Shown piece after piece: positions 1 to 8,289 of a stretch of 64,000 bases of DNA. The stretch spans positions 62,001 to 126,000 of the forward strand of contig CAZWXD010000004.1 in the NCBI GenBank assembly GCA_964638035.1, given 5' to 3'. Both the position numbers and the translations under genes were made by a program. Under the pieces are notes generated by a model that had not been told where the DNA came from, did no database searches, and saw only the letters and a list, made by a program, of their open reading frames with translations. Numbering within the stretch: the first letter of the stretch is position 1; every line of letters begins with the position of its first letter. The stretch comes from JAGGAG01 sp964638035. Its GTDB lineage: Bacteria; Gemmatimonadota; Gemmatimonadetes; Gemmatimonadales; GWC2-71-9.

Positions 1-1
1 C

Positions 2-223
2 GAAACCACCATCCTGGGCGTACCCTGTGTCACCGCCCGGACCACCACCGAGTGGACGGAAACGGTCGCCAGCGGAACCAACCACCTGGTGCCGCCCACA
101 CGGGAGGGGATCCTCTCGGGGGTGGCCCAGGTGGAGGCGGAGCGTGGCACCGCGGCGGTGCCGCCCCGGCCGCCCCTCTGGGACGGCCAGGCTGCGGACC
201 GTATCCTGGCCGCCCTGGCCTGA
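2..223 (+). CDS. wecB: UDP-N-acetylglucosamine 2-epimerase, C-terminal fragment
   Basis: This is the last 73 codons of a gene that begins before the window and stops at TGA 221-223. The family converts UDP-GlcNAc to UDP-ManNAc in the cytoplasm for surface polysaccharide synthesis. The visible part matches the C-terminal lobe of the WecB/MnaA epimerases: a GVPCVTARTTTEW stretch (the family's 'GVP...R..TERPE' UDP-binding region), then SGTNHLVP, and a closing 'WDGQAADRIL' that resembles the usual 'YGDGqAs.rIl' ending. The catalytic residues lie upstream and cannot be checked. A related nucleotide-sugar epimerase remains possible, but the C-terminal pattern is quite specific. About 237 bp without a gene separate it from the next gene. 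Confidence 0.8.
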   Translation, partial: ETTILGVPCVTARTTTEWTETVASGTNHLVPPTREGILSGVAQVEAERGTAAVPPRPPLWDGQAADRILAALA

Positions 224-460
224 GGTTCCGTTCGGCCCTTTCCGCCTTCCGCCCTTTCCGCCCTGTTATCTTGTTGCTTCCGCCCGCGCCGAGCTCGGTT
301 CACCGCGCGTGCGGCCGGTGCGCGCGTCGCCAGGCCCGTTGGGGGCCGGTGGCGGCGTCGGCACCGGTCGCCGCGGCGAAACCAGGGACGGCAGCAGGGC
401 GGCCCCCGGGCTCATTGGGAGCCCGGCGGCTGATTGGACCCTGAGAGGAACAGACCCTCG

Positions 461-2017
461 ATGCCCACCAGTATCCGGCCCGGCCCGCGCGCCGAGTCGC
501 ACGTACACGCGCCCAACGCGGCGCTCCTCATCGACTTCGACAACGTCACCCTGGGAGTCCGCTCCGAGTTCACCAAGGAGCTCCGCACCCTCCTCAACAG
601 CGACATCATCAAGGGCAAGGTGGCGGTGCAGCGCGCCTACGCCGACTGGCGCCGCTACCCGCAGTACATCGTCCCCCTCTCCGAGTCGTCGATCGACCTG
701 ATCTTCGCGCCCGCGTTCGGGTCGGTGAAGAAGAACGCCACTGACATCCGCCTCGCGATTGACGCCATGGAGCTGGTGTTCACGCGCCCCGAGATCGGGA
801 CCTTCATCCTCCTCTCGGGTGACAGTGACTTCTCCATGCTCGTCATCAAGCTGAAGGAGTACGGCAAGTACGTCATCGGCGTGGGGATCCGCGAGTCGGC
901 CAGCGACATCCTGATCCAGAACTGCGACGAGTACTACTCGTACAGCGACCTGGCCGGCCTGACGAAGGAGGCCGACACCCCATCGGCCCAGCGCGACCCC
1001 TGGGACCTGGTGAAGGAAGCAGCCGCCCAGATGCAGCGGAACGGCGACGTGATGCGTTCCGACCGCCTGAAGCAGGTGATGCAACAGATCGACTCGAACT
1101 TCGATGAGCGGAACGCGGGGTACAACCGCTTCAGCAAGTTCGTGACGGAGGCCGGCAACAAGGGCCTCATCCGGATCCACAAGCTCGAGAACGGCCAGTA
1201 CGAGATCACCCCGGTGGGTGGTGCCGCGGCGCCGGCCACCTCACCCGCGCCGGCCGAGCGGCAGGGCGGGGAGGAGCGTGACGGGGCCCGCCGCCGGGGC
1301 CGCCGGGGCCGGGGCCGGGGCCGCGACCGGGATGAGTCGCGAGAGGGCAAGGGTGAGGCGAAGGAGCCGACGGCGCCGGCCCAGCCCGTCGGCCTGTCAC
1401 TCGCCCGGGCCTTCGGGCTCATGCGGGAGGCCCTGGCCCAGCTCGACAACCCGGTGGCACATGAGGCGCTCCGGCTGCGGATGTCGGCCCTGCACGGGCG
1501 GGACGACGCGATGCTCACCCCCGACCACTTCCCCCGGCTGCTCCGCCAGGCGAATGACGCCGAGCTGGCTGACGTGCGCAAGCTGGGCGACGGCGAGTTC
1601 GAGGTGAGCCTCCACCCCACCGAGGATCCGCGCGCTCGCAGCGGCATCGCCACGCGGGCCGCCGCACCGGCGGCGACCAACGGAGCCCAGGCCGCGGCGG
1701 CGGTGCCCAGCCCGGCGGCCCCGCGAGTGGGGGTGCGCTCACGGTCAGGTGCCAAGCCCCTCGCCCGGGCCATCCCGCTGGTCGGTGCCGTGAGCCTCGA
1801 CGACGAACCCGCCACCGTGCCGGTGGCCGTTGCTTCGGCGGAGGAGCCGGTTACCGGTGATGCCAAGCCGGCGCTCCGCTCACGCGCCAGGCGCGCCCCC
1901 GCTGCACGGGCCAGGAAGGCGGCCGCACCGGCACCAGGAACCGATACGGCACCGGCCGAGGCCCCGGCCGCTCCGAAGAAGCGGTCGCGCGCCAGGACGG
2001 CCAAAAAGGCCAGCTGA
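461..2017 (+). CDS. NYN-domain (PIN-like nuclease) protein with OST-HTH/LOTUS-type domains
   Basis: This 518-residue protein starts with an NYN (PIN-like) fold at about residues 18-165. Acidic residues fit a metal-dependent RNase site: D25 and D27 in LLIDFDN, D95, D101, and D121/D123 in SGDSDF. A LOTUS/OST-HTH-like winged helix follows (about 180-260, 'SNFDERNAGYNRFSKFV'), then an Arg/Glu-rich linker and a second helical domain at about 310-390. The tail is Ala/Pro/Arg/Lys rich and ends in KKRSRARTAKKAS, so it is probably disordered and nucleic-acid binding. The family is thought to act on RNA; the substrate here is unknown. I chose ATG 461 because AGAGGA lies about 12 nt upstream; an in-frame TTG at 434 is less convincing. 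Its stop overlaps the proposed start of the downstream glycosylase. Confidence 0.8.
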   Translation: MPTSIRPGPRAESHVHAPNAALLIDFDNVTLGVRSEFTKELRTLLNSDIIKGKVAVQRAYADWRRYPQYIVPLSESSIDLIFAPAFGSVKKNATDIRLAIDAMELVFTRPEIGTFILLSGDSDFSMLVIKLKEYGKYVIGVGIRESASDILIQNCDEYYSYSDLAGLTKEADTPSAQRDPWDLVKEAAAQMQRNGDVMRSDRLKQVMQQIDSNFDERNAGYNRFSKFVTEAGNKGLIRIHKLENGQYEITPVGGAAAPATSPAPAERQGGEERDGARRRGRRGRGRGRDRDESREGKGEAKEPTAPAQPVGLSLARAFGLMREALAQLDNPVAHEALRLRMSALHGRDDAMLTPDHFPRLLRQANDAELADVRKLGDGEFEVSLHPTEDPRARSGIATRAAAPAATNGAQAAAAVPSPAAPRVGVRSRSGAKPLARAIPLVGAVSLDDEPATVPVAVASAEEPVTGDAKPALRSRARRAPAARARKAAAPAPGTDTAPAEAPAAPKKRSRARTAKKAS

Positions 2018-2589
2018 AACCGCTCGGCCCGCGCTTCTTCACCCGCGACACGGCCACGGTCGCGCGCGAACTCATCGGGTGCCTCATCGAGTCCCGCATG
2101 GGCCGCGCGCGAACCCTGGCCCGCATCGTCGAGACCGAGGCATACCTCGGTCATCGTGACCCCGCCTCACACGCCTACCAGCATCGCCGCCACACCCGGA
2201 ATGAGGCACTCTTTGCCGCGGCAGGCACCTGGTATGTATACCGCTCGCACGGCCTGCACTGGTGCGCCAACCTGGTGTGCGAGCGGGACGTGAACGCCGG
2301 GGCGGTGCTGTTGCGCGCGGTGGAGCCACTGGAGGGGCTGGCCGCGATGCGCCGGCGGCGGGGCGGGGTGGCGAACGACCGACTGCTGGGCGCCGGGCCG
2401 GGGCGGCTGACCCAGGCGCTCGCCATCGACCACTCACTCGATGGCCAACCCATGTGGCAGAGTCGGGTCCTGGTCTACCTGGCCTCGGGGCCAGCGAGGG
2501 TGGAGGCGAGCCGGCGGATCGGCATCAGCAAGGCGGTGGACTGGCCCCTGCGCTTCACGCTGTCCGGGAGCCGGTTCACCTCACGGTGA
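2014..2589 (+). CDS. mpg: 3-methyladenine DNA glycosylase (AAG/MPG family)
   Basis: The enzyme removes alkylated purines from DNA in base excision repair. The 191-residue reading has the family landmarks: 'FFTRDTATVARELIGC' near the N terminus, the catalytic VETEAY (E42, Y44), DPASHAY, 'TRNEALF', the 'YVYRSHGLHWCANLV' strand and the RAVEPLEG loop. The conserved N-terminal part lies upstream of the first ATG (2098). No ATG, GTG or TTG occurs in frame between the stop at 1858-1860 and 2098. The best candidate is CTG 2014, which overlaps the upstream stop as CTGA and has AAAAAGG 5 nt before it. Length then matches the usual 190-200 residues. The start codon is an inference; the family call is secure. 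Its last 9 nt overlap the convergent membrane gene. Confidence 0.85.
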   Translation: MKPLGPRFFTRDTATVARELIGCLIESRMGRARTLARIVETEAYLGHRDPASHAYQHRRHTRNEALFAAAGTWYVYRSHGLHWCANLVCERDVNAGAVLLRAVEPLEGLAAMRRRRGGVANDRLLGAGPGRLTQALAIDHSLDGQPMWQSRVLVYLASGPARVEASRRIGISKAVDWPLRFTLSGSRFTSR

Positions 2590-3372
2590 AGGCGGTGCGT
2601 CGCCCATCTGCGACCGCACCTCCACCAGGAGCTGGTCCATCGCGTCCACGCGGATCAGGCCCAGGCGGGGATACTCCAGGTCCAGCGACACCGCGATCGC
2701 TGCAGTGACCACCACCGCATACACCACGAGCGGGAGCCAACGCCGCTCCGCGGTGCCACCCAGCTCGTAGCCTGCGATGAGGGCGCAGAGGAGGGCCGCC
2801 CCCACCAGCAGGGCGTAGATCACCTGCGGCGGGTGCAGCTTCGTCGTCGCCGTCCGGGTCGCGGTGATGTCCAGCATCTCGTTGATGGAGGGCAGGAGCA
2901 GCATCGACGCGCGCGGCGGCGCCCCGGGGTCCCCGGTGGCGCGCACGGCACCAGACCAGATCTCTCCCTGCAGCACTTCCGATTCACCCAGTCGCTGCGC
3001 CACCAGCGCCATGTCGGGGACAGCCGCGTAGATCGCAAGCCGCGAGTCCACGTAGCGACGAAACAGCCCCTGCAGGGGAACCCGCGTGCTGTCGGGGAGG
3101 AGGTCGAGGCGGAGGTAGGTGGTGCCGATGATGTTCGCCTCGTCCATGATCAGGGCCCGGCGGTCATCGAACCGGCCCGCCGCGCCGGCGAAGGTGAACG
3201 CGATGAGCAGGCCCAGCAGCGCGAACGCGGTGCCCTGCGCGGCATCGCTGGAGCCCGGCACGCGCCCCATGCGGGCGTGTCTCCAGCGCAACCTGAGGCC
3301 CATTTCCGCGCACGCCAGCACGGCGACGAACAGCGCCAGGCCCACGAAAACGAAGTAGTAGCGGTTGGTCAT
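2581..3372 (-). CDS. DUF4239/bestrophin-like membrane protein
   Basis: This protein of about 263 residues has an N-terminal membrane helix (YYFVFVGLALFVAVLACAEM), a second helix near residues 45-65 (GTAFALLGLLIAFTFAGAA), a soluble middle part, and two helices near the C terminus around 'VIYALLVGAALLCALIAGYEL' and 'WLPLVVYAVVVTAAIAVSLDLEYPR'. That layout, the 'GRFDDRRALIMDEANIIGTTYLRLDLLP' region and the 'D.EYPR.G.IRVD' end fit the DUF4239 (bestrophin-like) family. Its role is not established. ATG 3372 gives MTNRYYF; a TTG at 3378 adds two residues. No clear Shine-Dalgarno sequence is visible for either. It is convergent with the glycosylase gene and overlaps its end by 9 nt. Confidence 0.65.
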   Translation of the reverse strand: MTNRYYFVFVGLALFVAVLACAEMGLRLRWRHARMGRVPGSSDAAQGTAFALLGLLIAFTFAGAAGRFDDRRALIMDEANIIGTTYLRLDLLPDSTRVPLQGLFRRYVDSRLAIYAAVPDMALVAQRLGESEVLQGEIWSGAVRATGDPGAPPRASMLLLPSINEMLDITATRTATTKLHPPQVIYALLVGAALLCALIAGYELGGTAERRWLPLVVYAVVVTAAIAVSLDLEYPRLGLIRVDAMDQLLVEVRSQMGDAPPSP

Positions 3373-3486
3373 GGGCAATGAGTATACGCCCCACCGGCCC
3401 GGTCCGCCCCTGCCACCAGGTCCCCCATGCCAGAAAGGGATCCCGCGCCCTCGCGCGGAACCCCTTCCCGTGGCGTTGCGTGCAGC

Positions 3487-4152
3487 TCAGTACTGGTCGT
3501 CGCGCGAGCTACCCAGGGAGATCCGGAGGCCTGCCGTGCCGGTCCACGACGGCCCGGTGAAGACATTGCCACGATCCGGCGCGGTCATGCCCTGCACCTG
3601 CCCGAAGAGCATCACCGGGCCGGCGCGGAGTTGCACCCCTGCCAGGGCCGTGAGGAAGCCGTAGCTGCTGGCGTCGTCGGCCTGGTCGTAGATCGTGTTC
3701 ACCTCATCGGGCGTGAGGCCAGCGGTGTTCATGGGCTGCGGGTTGAGGGCGTGCTGGATGCCGCCGCCGATGCCGAAGTAGGGCTCGATCGGCTGCCGCC
3801 AGGGGAACGCCATCAGCACGCCCGAGTAGCGCCTGATGTGGTTCCAGCGCACCTCACGCTGGCCCGTGGGAGCGGTCGCGTCGGGGTAGAAGCCCACCTC
3901 GTCGCTGCCCAGGATCTCATCGGCAGAGAGGAGGAGGCCGGTGCGCCGCGCAATGATAAGGGTGTGGACGCCCACCGCCGGGAGCCACCCACGCGTCTGG
4001 CCCGTCGTCTCGAAGTTCACGACCGACCCCTGCCCGCCGATATACCACCGGTAGTTCGCCGGGCCCTTCGGCTTTTGCTGGGCTGCAAGCGCCGACGTCC
4101 CCAACCCAAGCGCCAGCGCGCCCAACGTGAGTGTACGCCCGAGCATGCTCAT
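3487..4152 (-). CDS. secreted outer-membrane beta-barrel-like protein
   Basis: This is a 221-residue precursor with a clear signal peptide (MSMLGRTLTLGALALGLGTSALAAQQ). Alternating hydrophobic/aromatic strands follow ('YRWYIGGQGSVVNFET', 'PYFGIGGGIQHAL', 'GFLTALAGVQLRAG', 'WTGTAGLRISLG'). This resembles small OmpW/OmpA-type eight-strand barrels, but I cannot name a family. I chose ATG 4152 because GGAGG (complement of 4161-4165) lies 8 nt upstream. An upstream in-frame start at 4206 would place charged residues before the signal peptide. About 205 bp separate it from kbl, so it is probably a separate transcription unit. Confidence 0.65.
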   Translation of the reverse strand: MSMLGRTLTLGALALGLGTSALAAQQKPKGPANYRWYIGGQGSVVNFETTGQTRGWLPAVGVHTLIIARRTGLLLSADEILGSDEVGFYPDATAPTGQREVRWNHIRRYSGVLMAFPWRQPIEPYFGIGGGIQHALNPQPMNTAGLTPDEVNTIYDQADDASSYGFLTALAGVQLRAGPVMLFGQVQGMTAPDRGNVFTGPSWTGTAGLRISLGSSRDDQY

Positions 4153-4357
4153 CCGAACTGCCTCCGTGGAGGTGGTATTTCTGGTCGGTGCTGCGAATAT
4201 CTGCATCAGGGTGTCAACTGCTGGATTGGGCGACGGAAAGCCCGTTCCGCGAGCCTCGGAACTCCCAGCCTGGAGTCACGGGATCGCGCACTGGCCTGCA
4301 CCGACGTGCAAAGAGTGGGCCTCTGGTCGCCTGGCAGCCCGGCCCGGTGGGGAAGGA

Positions 4358-5566
4358 CTAGATAAGTCCAAGCCTGCGGCCAACTTTGGCGAAGGCAGCC
4401 AGGGCTTCGTCCAGGTCGGCCCGGGTGTGTGCCGCCGAGACCTGACACCGGACTCTTGCCTGACCCTGCGGCACGACGGGGTACCCGAAACCGGTGACGA
4501 AAACCCCTTCGTCCAGCAGCATTTCGCTCATCCGGATGGCGTGGGCCGTTTCCCCGAGGATGACCGGAACAATGGGGGTAGCCCCTGCCAGCGGCTTGAA
4601 CCCGAGCCCGGTCAACTGGTCCCTGAAGTACCGGGCATTGGCCTGCAATTGCGCCACCAGGGCCGGCTGGGCGGTGAGCTCCCGGACGGCGGCCAGTGAG
4701 CTGGCAGCCACCGTGGGGGGGAGCGCATTGGAGAACAGTTGCGGGCGCGCCCGCTGGGTCAGGTAGTCACACACCTCGGCGGAGGCGGCGACGAACCCAC
4801 CCGCGGCACCGCCCAGGGCCTTGCCCAGGGTCGAGGTGATGATGTCGACATCGCCCACCATCCCGAAATGCTCCGCGGTCCCGCGGCCGGTGGCACCGAG
4901 CACCCCGGTGGCGTGGGAATCGTCCACCACCAGCACCGCCCCGTGCTTCCGGCACACCGCGAGCAGGTCGGGGAGGGGCGCAATGCTGCCCTCCATGGAG
5001 AACACGCCGTCACTGATCACCATCTTCACCCGGCGGTCGCGTGCCGCAGCCAGCTTCTGGTCCAGGTCGGTGAGGTCGGCATGCTTGTATACCCCGGTCT
5101 GGCACTTGGTGATGGCCTTGGCCAGCCGCACCCCATCGATGATGGAGGCATGGTTGAGCTGGTCGCTCAGGACCAGGTCGTCCTCGCCCAGCAGCGTCCC
5201 CGGCACCGCCTCGTTGGCATTCCAGCAGCTCACGAAGCTCAGGCTGGCCTCCGTGCCCACCAGGGCTGCGAGGGCTGCCTCCAGGTCGCGATGGATGGTG
5301 AAGGTGCCGCAGATGAACCGCACCGATGCCGTGCCGGCGCCGTACCGCTCGAGCGCCGCCCGGCCCGCGGCCACCACCGCAGGCGTGTTGCTCAGGCCGA
5401 GGTAGTTGTTGGAGGAGAGGATGATGACCTCGCCGCGCCCCTCCATCACTGCGCGCGCGCCCTGGGGGCTGTCGAGGTAGTTCAGGCGCTTGTAGGTGCC
5501 GTTCGCCTTGAACTCGGCGAGGTCGGATGCGAGGCGCTTGCCAAGCACGGAGCCGGAAGTCGTCAT
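4358..5566 (-). CDS. kbl: glycine C-acetyltransferase (2-amino-3-ketobutyrate CoA ligase)
   Basis: This PLP enzyme of the alpha-oxoamine synthase family cleaves 2-amino-3-oxobutanoate with CoA into glycine and acetyl-CoA, the second step of threonine breakdown. The 402 residues match the E. coli Kbl length (about 398). Visible features are 'SSNNYLGLSNTP' (51-62), 'SDQLNHASIIDG' (134-145), DDSHATG (215-221) and the PLP lysine K249 in STLGKALGG. AONS/KAPA synthase (BioF) is the main alternative, but the neighbouring threonine dehydrogenase supports Kbl. It lies 48 bp downstream of tdh on the same strand. The intervening DNA carries a gacgtca-type repeat. Confidence 0.93.
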   Translation of the reverse strand: MTTSGSVLGKRLASDLAEFKANGTYKRLNYLDSPQGARAVMEGRGEVIILSSNNYLGLSNTPAVVAAGRAALERYGAGTASVRFICGTFTIHRDLEAALAALVGTEASLSFVSCWNANEAVPGTLLGEDDLVLSDQLNHASIIDGVRLAKAITKCQTGVYKHADLTDLDQKLAAARDRRVKMVISDGVFSMEGSIAPLPDLLAVCRKHGAVLVVDDSHATGVLGATGRGTAEHFGMVGDVDIITSTLGKALGGAAGGFVAASAEVCDYLTQRARPQLFSNALPPTVAASSLAAVRELTAQPALVAQLQANARYFRDQLTGLGFKPLAGATPIVPVILGETAHAIRMSEMLLDEGVFVTGFGYPVVPQGQARVRCQVSAAHTRADLDEALAAFAKVGRRLGLI

Positions 5567-5596
5567 GGTGTCACCGTTGTGTGGTCATCGATTCAG

Positions 5597-5633
5597 CGCC
5601 CTGACGCCATGACGTCATGACGCCCTGACGTCC
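5597..5633. repeat. gacg-rich repeat overlapping the tdh stop codon
   Basis: This is a short composite of 'cgccctgacg', 'catgacgtcatg' and another 'cgccctgacg'. It contains the palindrome catgacgtcatg and is nearly symmetric overall. On the minus strand it supplies the last codons of tdh (Asp-Val-Arg-Ala-Ser-stop) and continues into the tdh-kbl gap. The same words recur at 10405-10505 around the aroH stop. It is a dispersed intergenic repeat of unknown role. Confidence 0.7.
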
Positions 5634-6679
5634 AGGATCACCTTCCCCGCCTGCCCGCTCTTGATCACCGCGATCGCGTCGCCCATGCCCTCGAGCGGGA
5701 AGCGGTGTGTCACCACCGGCAGGGGGTTCAGCGTCCCCGAGCGCAGGAACCGCTGCATCTCGTCCCAGGTGCGGTACATCCGCCGGCCGGTGACGCCGTA
5801 CACCGTGAGCCCCTTGAAGATCACGTCGCGGGCGAAGTTCACCTCGGTGCTCCGGCTCGGCGTGCCCAGCATGTTGATGCGCCCGCCCAGCCGGGCTGCC
5901 TGGAACGCCTGCGCGTGCCCGCTCGGGTGGCCGCTCATCTCGCACACCAGGTCCACGCCATCGCCGCCGGTGAGTTCCTGGATCCTTGCCACCACGTCGT
6001 CCGAACCGGGGTTGAGCGTCACGTGCGCGCCCATCGCCCGCGCCAGCTCCAGCCGGCGGGGATTGAGGTCGCTCGCCACCACCAGTGCCGCACCGGCAGC
6101 ACGCGCCACGCCCACGGCGAAGCAGCCGATCGGCCCGCATCCCAGCACCAGCACGCGTGCGCCCGGGACGCTCACCCCCTCGAGGACCGTGTGCACGGCG
6201 TTCCCGACCGGGTCCATGATGGCCCCGACCTCGGTGGGGATGCCGTCAAGGCGCATCACGTTGGAGGCGGGCATCGCGATGTAGTCGGCGAATGCGCCGT
6301 CACGGTCCACCCCGATGATCCGCGTCCGGCTGCACAGGTGCGCATCCCCCAGCCGGCACTGCAGGCAGTGGTTGCACACGATGTGGCCCTCGGCGGTCAC
6401 GGCATCGCCCACGGCGAGCAGCCCGCTCGCTGCCGCGTCACGTCCCATGGCCTCGATCACCCCGGCGAACTCATGGCCGATCACCACGGGTGGCTTGAGG
6501 CGGTTGCTGGCCCAGCTGTCCCATTCCCAGATGTGCAGGTCGGTGCCGCACACCCCGGCCTGGTGTACCCGGATCAGCACGTCGTCGGGGCCCACGGCGG
6601 GCACCGGGACTTCCCGGAGGTCCATGCCGGGGCCGGCTGCGGTCTTCACCAGCGCACGCATCGTCCGCGGGGTGCTCAC
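5615..6679 (-). CDS. tdh: L-threonine 3-dehydrogenase
   Basis: This zinc- and NAD-dependent medium-chain dehydrogenase oxidises L-threonine to 2-amino-3-oxobutanoate, which Kbl then cleaves. The 354 residues carry the catalytic zinc ligand C44 in 'GVCGTDLHIWEWDSWA' (the HIWEWDxW run is typical of Tdh) and GHE at 68-70. The structural-zinc cysteines are C102, C105, C108 and C116, and the Rossmann motif is 'VLVLGCGPIGCFAVGVA'. Tdh and Kbl form the classic two-gene operon. Here kbl is downstream, and the upstream membrane glycosyltransferase overlaps tdh by 4 nt (6676-6679, ATGA), so the three genes are probably co-transcribed. The end of the gene lies inside a repeat and gives the terminal residues VRAS. 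Confidence 0.95.
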   Translation of the reverse strand: MSTPRTMRALVKTAAGPGMDLREVPVPAVGPDDVLIRVHQAGVCGTDLHIWEWDSWASNRLKPPVVIGHEFAGVIEAMGRDAAASGLLAVGDAVTAEGHIVCNHCLQCRLGDAHLCSRTRIIGVDRDGAFADYIAMPASNVMRLDGIPTEVGAIMDPVGNAVHTVLEGVSVPGARVLVLGCGPIGCFAVGVARAAGAALVVASDLNPRRLELARAMGAHVTLNPGSDDVVARIQELTGGDGVDLVCEMSGHPSGHAQAFQAARLGGRINMLGTPSRSTEVNFARDVIFKGLTVYGVTGRRMYRTWDEMQRFLRSGTLNPLPVVTHRFPLEGMGDAIAVIKSGQAGKVILDVRAS

Positions 6680-8235
6680 GGGGCCCGCCGCGCCAGGATG
6701 CGGTACGTCCCCACCGAGTCCACGATGGTCCAGTCAGATGCCAGGCGATCGGCCAGCTCAGGGAACAACATCGGGACGCTCTTTCTCGGTTGGGGTTCGA
6801 TGCCACGCAGGGCAGCATCGCTCACGGCCACCAGCCTTGTCCCCGGTGCCGCAAGCCCGGCAAGGTACTCGGCGCGCAGGCGCTGCTGCACGGGACCTGG
6901 CGGAAGGGTCCCACCTCCTGGTGCCGGCATCACCAGCGGGAAGAAAAACCCGATACGGCTCGGTGCCTTGCGACCTGACAGGGCATTCGGGAGTGGGCTG
7001 TCCCACACCACCACCAGGTCGGCAGGGGATGTGTGGGAGCCAAGATACTCCGCAAGGGCCAGGTCGGCTGCCACCGGACCAGCCTCTCCCGCCGGGAACT
7101 GGGCCAGGTAGGTGGCGGCGTCCATGCGGCCGGTCGCCCTGGCCAGCGCATCGCGCACCCGCACCTGCAGCGGAAGCACCAGCATCACCAGCAGCGCGCC
7201 CACGGCCGCCGTCGCAAGGATCCGCCCGGCCGCTGGTCCCTCGCGTGCACGCTGGCCGAGGGCGGCGGCATAGCCGATCCCGGCGAGTGGGGCCAGGCTC
7301 AGCAGCAGCGGATCCCAGTGGTACGGGAAGTAGCGCCGCTGTGCCGCCGCCATCACCCAGCTCGCGAGCGCCCACAGGGTGAGGAGGATGCCGGCGCGCC
7401 GGTTGTCCTGCCAGAGCCACGCGACACCCAGGACCGCCCCGGGCACGGCGAGGACGAGCGGCGAGGTGGTGAGGAGCCGGTGCAGCGACCACGGGAGCGC
7501 GCGAAGCACGCCGCCGGTGGCGCTCCGTGACAACTCGAGGTTCACGGTCAGGTAGCCCTCCACCAGTGCCGGCCAGGCGCCGTGCCGGTGGAACCACCAC
7601 GCGGTGAGCGCTGCCGGTACGAGTGTCAGGGCAGTGGCCACCGCCGCCATGCCCAGGCGGCGCGGTGCGCTGGCCGGCGTCCCGTTGCCTCCCAGCAGCA
7701 CGGCGAGGGCCGGCAGCAGCAGCCACGCGGCGAAGGTGGGCTTCTGGAGCACGCCGAGCCCGAGGAGGAGCGCCGCGAGGCCAAGGAGCACCGGTCGCGC
7801 CGCGATGTCGCCCCGGAGGAGGATGAGCATCGCCACGGCGGCAATGGCGGCGATCCATGCGTCAGGCTGTGCGGTGTTCCAGAAGTCGGTGGCGTAGTAG
7901 GTGAGGAGGATGAACATGGCGGTCCAGGCCCCGGCGCTCCCGTTGCCGCTGCCCCGGTGCCATCCAGCCGCTGCGCCCTGGCTCCGCGCCGCGAGCGTGG
8001 TCACGATGCGCCCGGTGGCCAGCGCGCCCGCCGACATCACGGCAAGGTCCAGCAGGCGCACCGGCCACATTCGGGGACCGCCGCCCTGGACGGCAGCATA
8101 GGCGTATGAGGCGAAGGGACCCTTGGCGTCCCACGCGTCGAGGTACGGTATGGCGCCGTGCCGGATGGATTGCGCTACCCAGGTGAAGATCCCGGCGTCC
8201 CACGAGAAGGGCCACGCCAGGGAGGCGAGGCCCAC
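6676..8235 (-). CDS. polytopic membrane glycosyltransferase, ArnT/PMT-like
   Basis: This protein of about 519 residues has many membrane helices and a soluble C-terminal part. The N-terminal pattern 'PFSWDAGIF...G.IPYLDAWDAKGP' matches the first periplasmic loop of ArnT/PMT-type (GT-C) enzymes, where the Asp of WDAG (D13) is the usual catalytic acidic residue. Such enzymes transfer sugars from polyprenyl-phosphate donors; the acceptor here is unknown. GTG 8235 is the only ATG/GTG/TTG in frame after the upstream stop. However, it falls within what looks like the first membrane helix: the codons just before it also read as a hydrophobic stretch (LALGAVALFTLLVG). The true start may therefore be a rarer codon between 8236 and 8289. 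It overlaps tdh by 4 nt. Confidence 0.75.
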   Translation of the reverse strand: MGLASLAWPFSWDAGIFTWVAQSIRHGAIPYLDAWDAKGPFASYAYAAVQGGGPRMWPVRLLDLAVMSAGALATGRIVTTLAARSQGAAAGWHRGSGNGSAGAWTAMFILLTYYATDFWNTAQPDAWIAAIAAVAMLILLRGDIAARPVLLGLAALLLGLGVLQKPTFAAWLLLPALAVLLGGNGTPASAPRRLGMAAVATALTLVPAALTAWWFHRHGAWPALVEGYLTVNLELSRSATGGVLRALPWSLHRLLTTSPLVLAVPGAVLGVAWLWQDNRRAGILLTLWALASWVMAAAQRRYFPYHWDPLLLSLAPLAGIGYAAALGQRAREGPAAGRILATAAVGALLVMLVLPLQVRVRDALARATGRMDAATYLAQFPAGEAGPVAADLALAEYLGSHTSPADLVVVWDSPLPNALSGRKAPSRIGFFFPLVMPAPGGGTLPPGPVQQRLRAEYLAGLAAPGTRLVAVSDAALRGIEPQPRKSVPMLFPELADRLASDWTIVDSVGTYRILARRAP

Positions 8236-8289
8236 GAGCAGCGTGAAGAGGGCAACCGCGCCCAGTGCGAGCCGGTTGATGCGCCCGCC

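Noticed and set aside
434..460. TTG 434 as the start of the NYN/LOTUS protein
   Set aside because: ATG 461 has a well-spaced AGAGGA, while TTG 434 has no ribosome site and adds unlike sequence.
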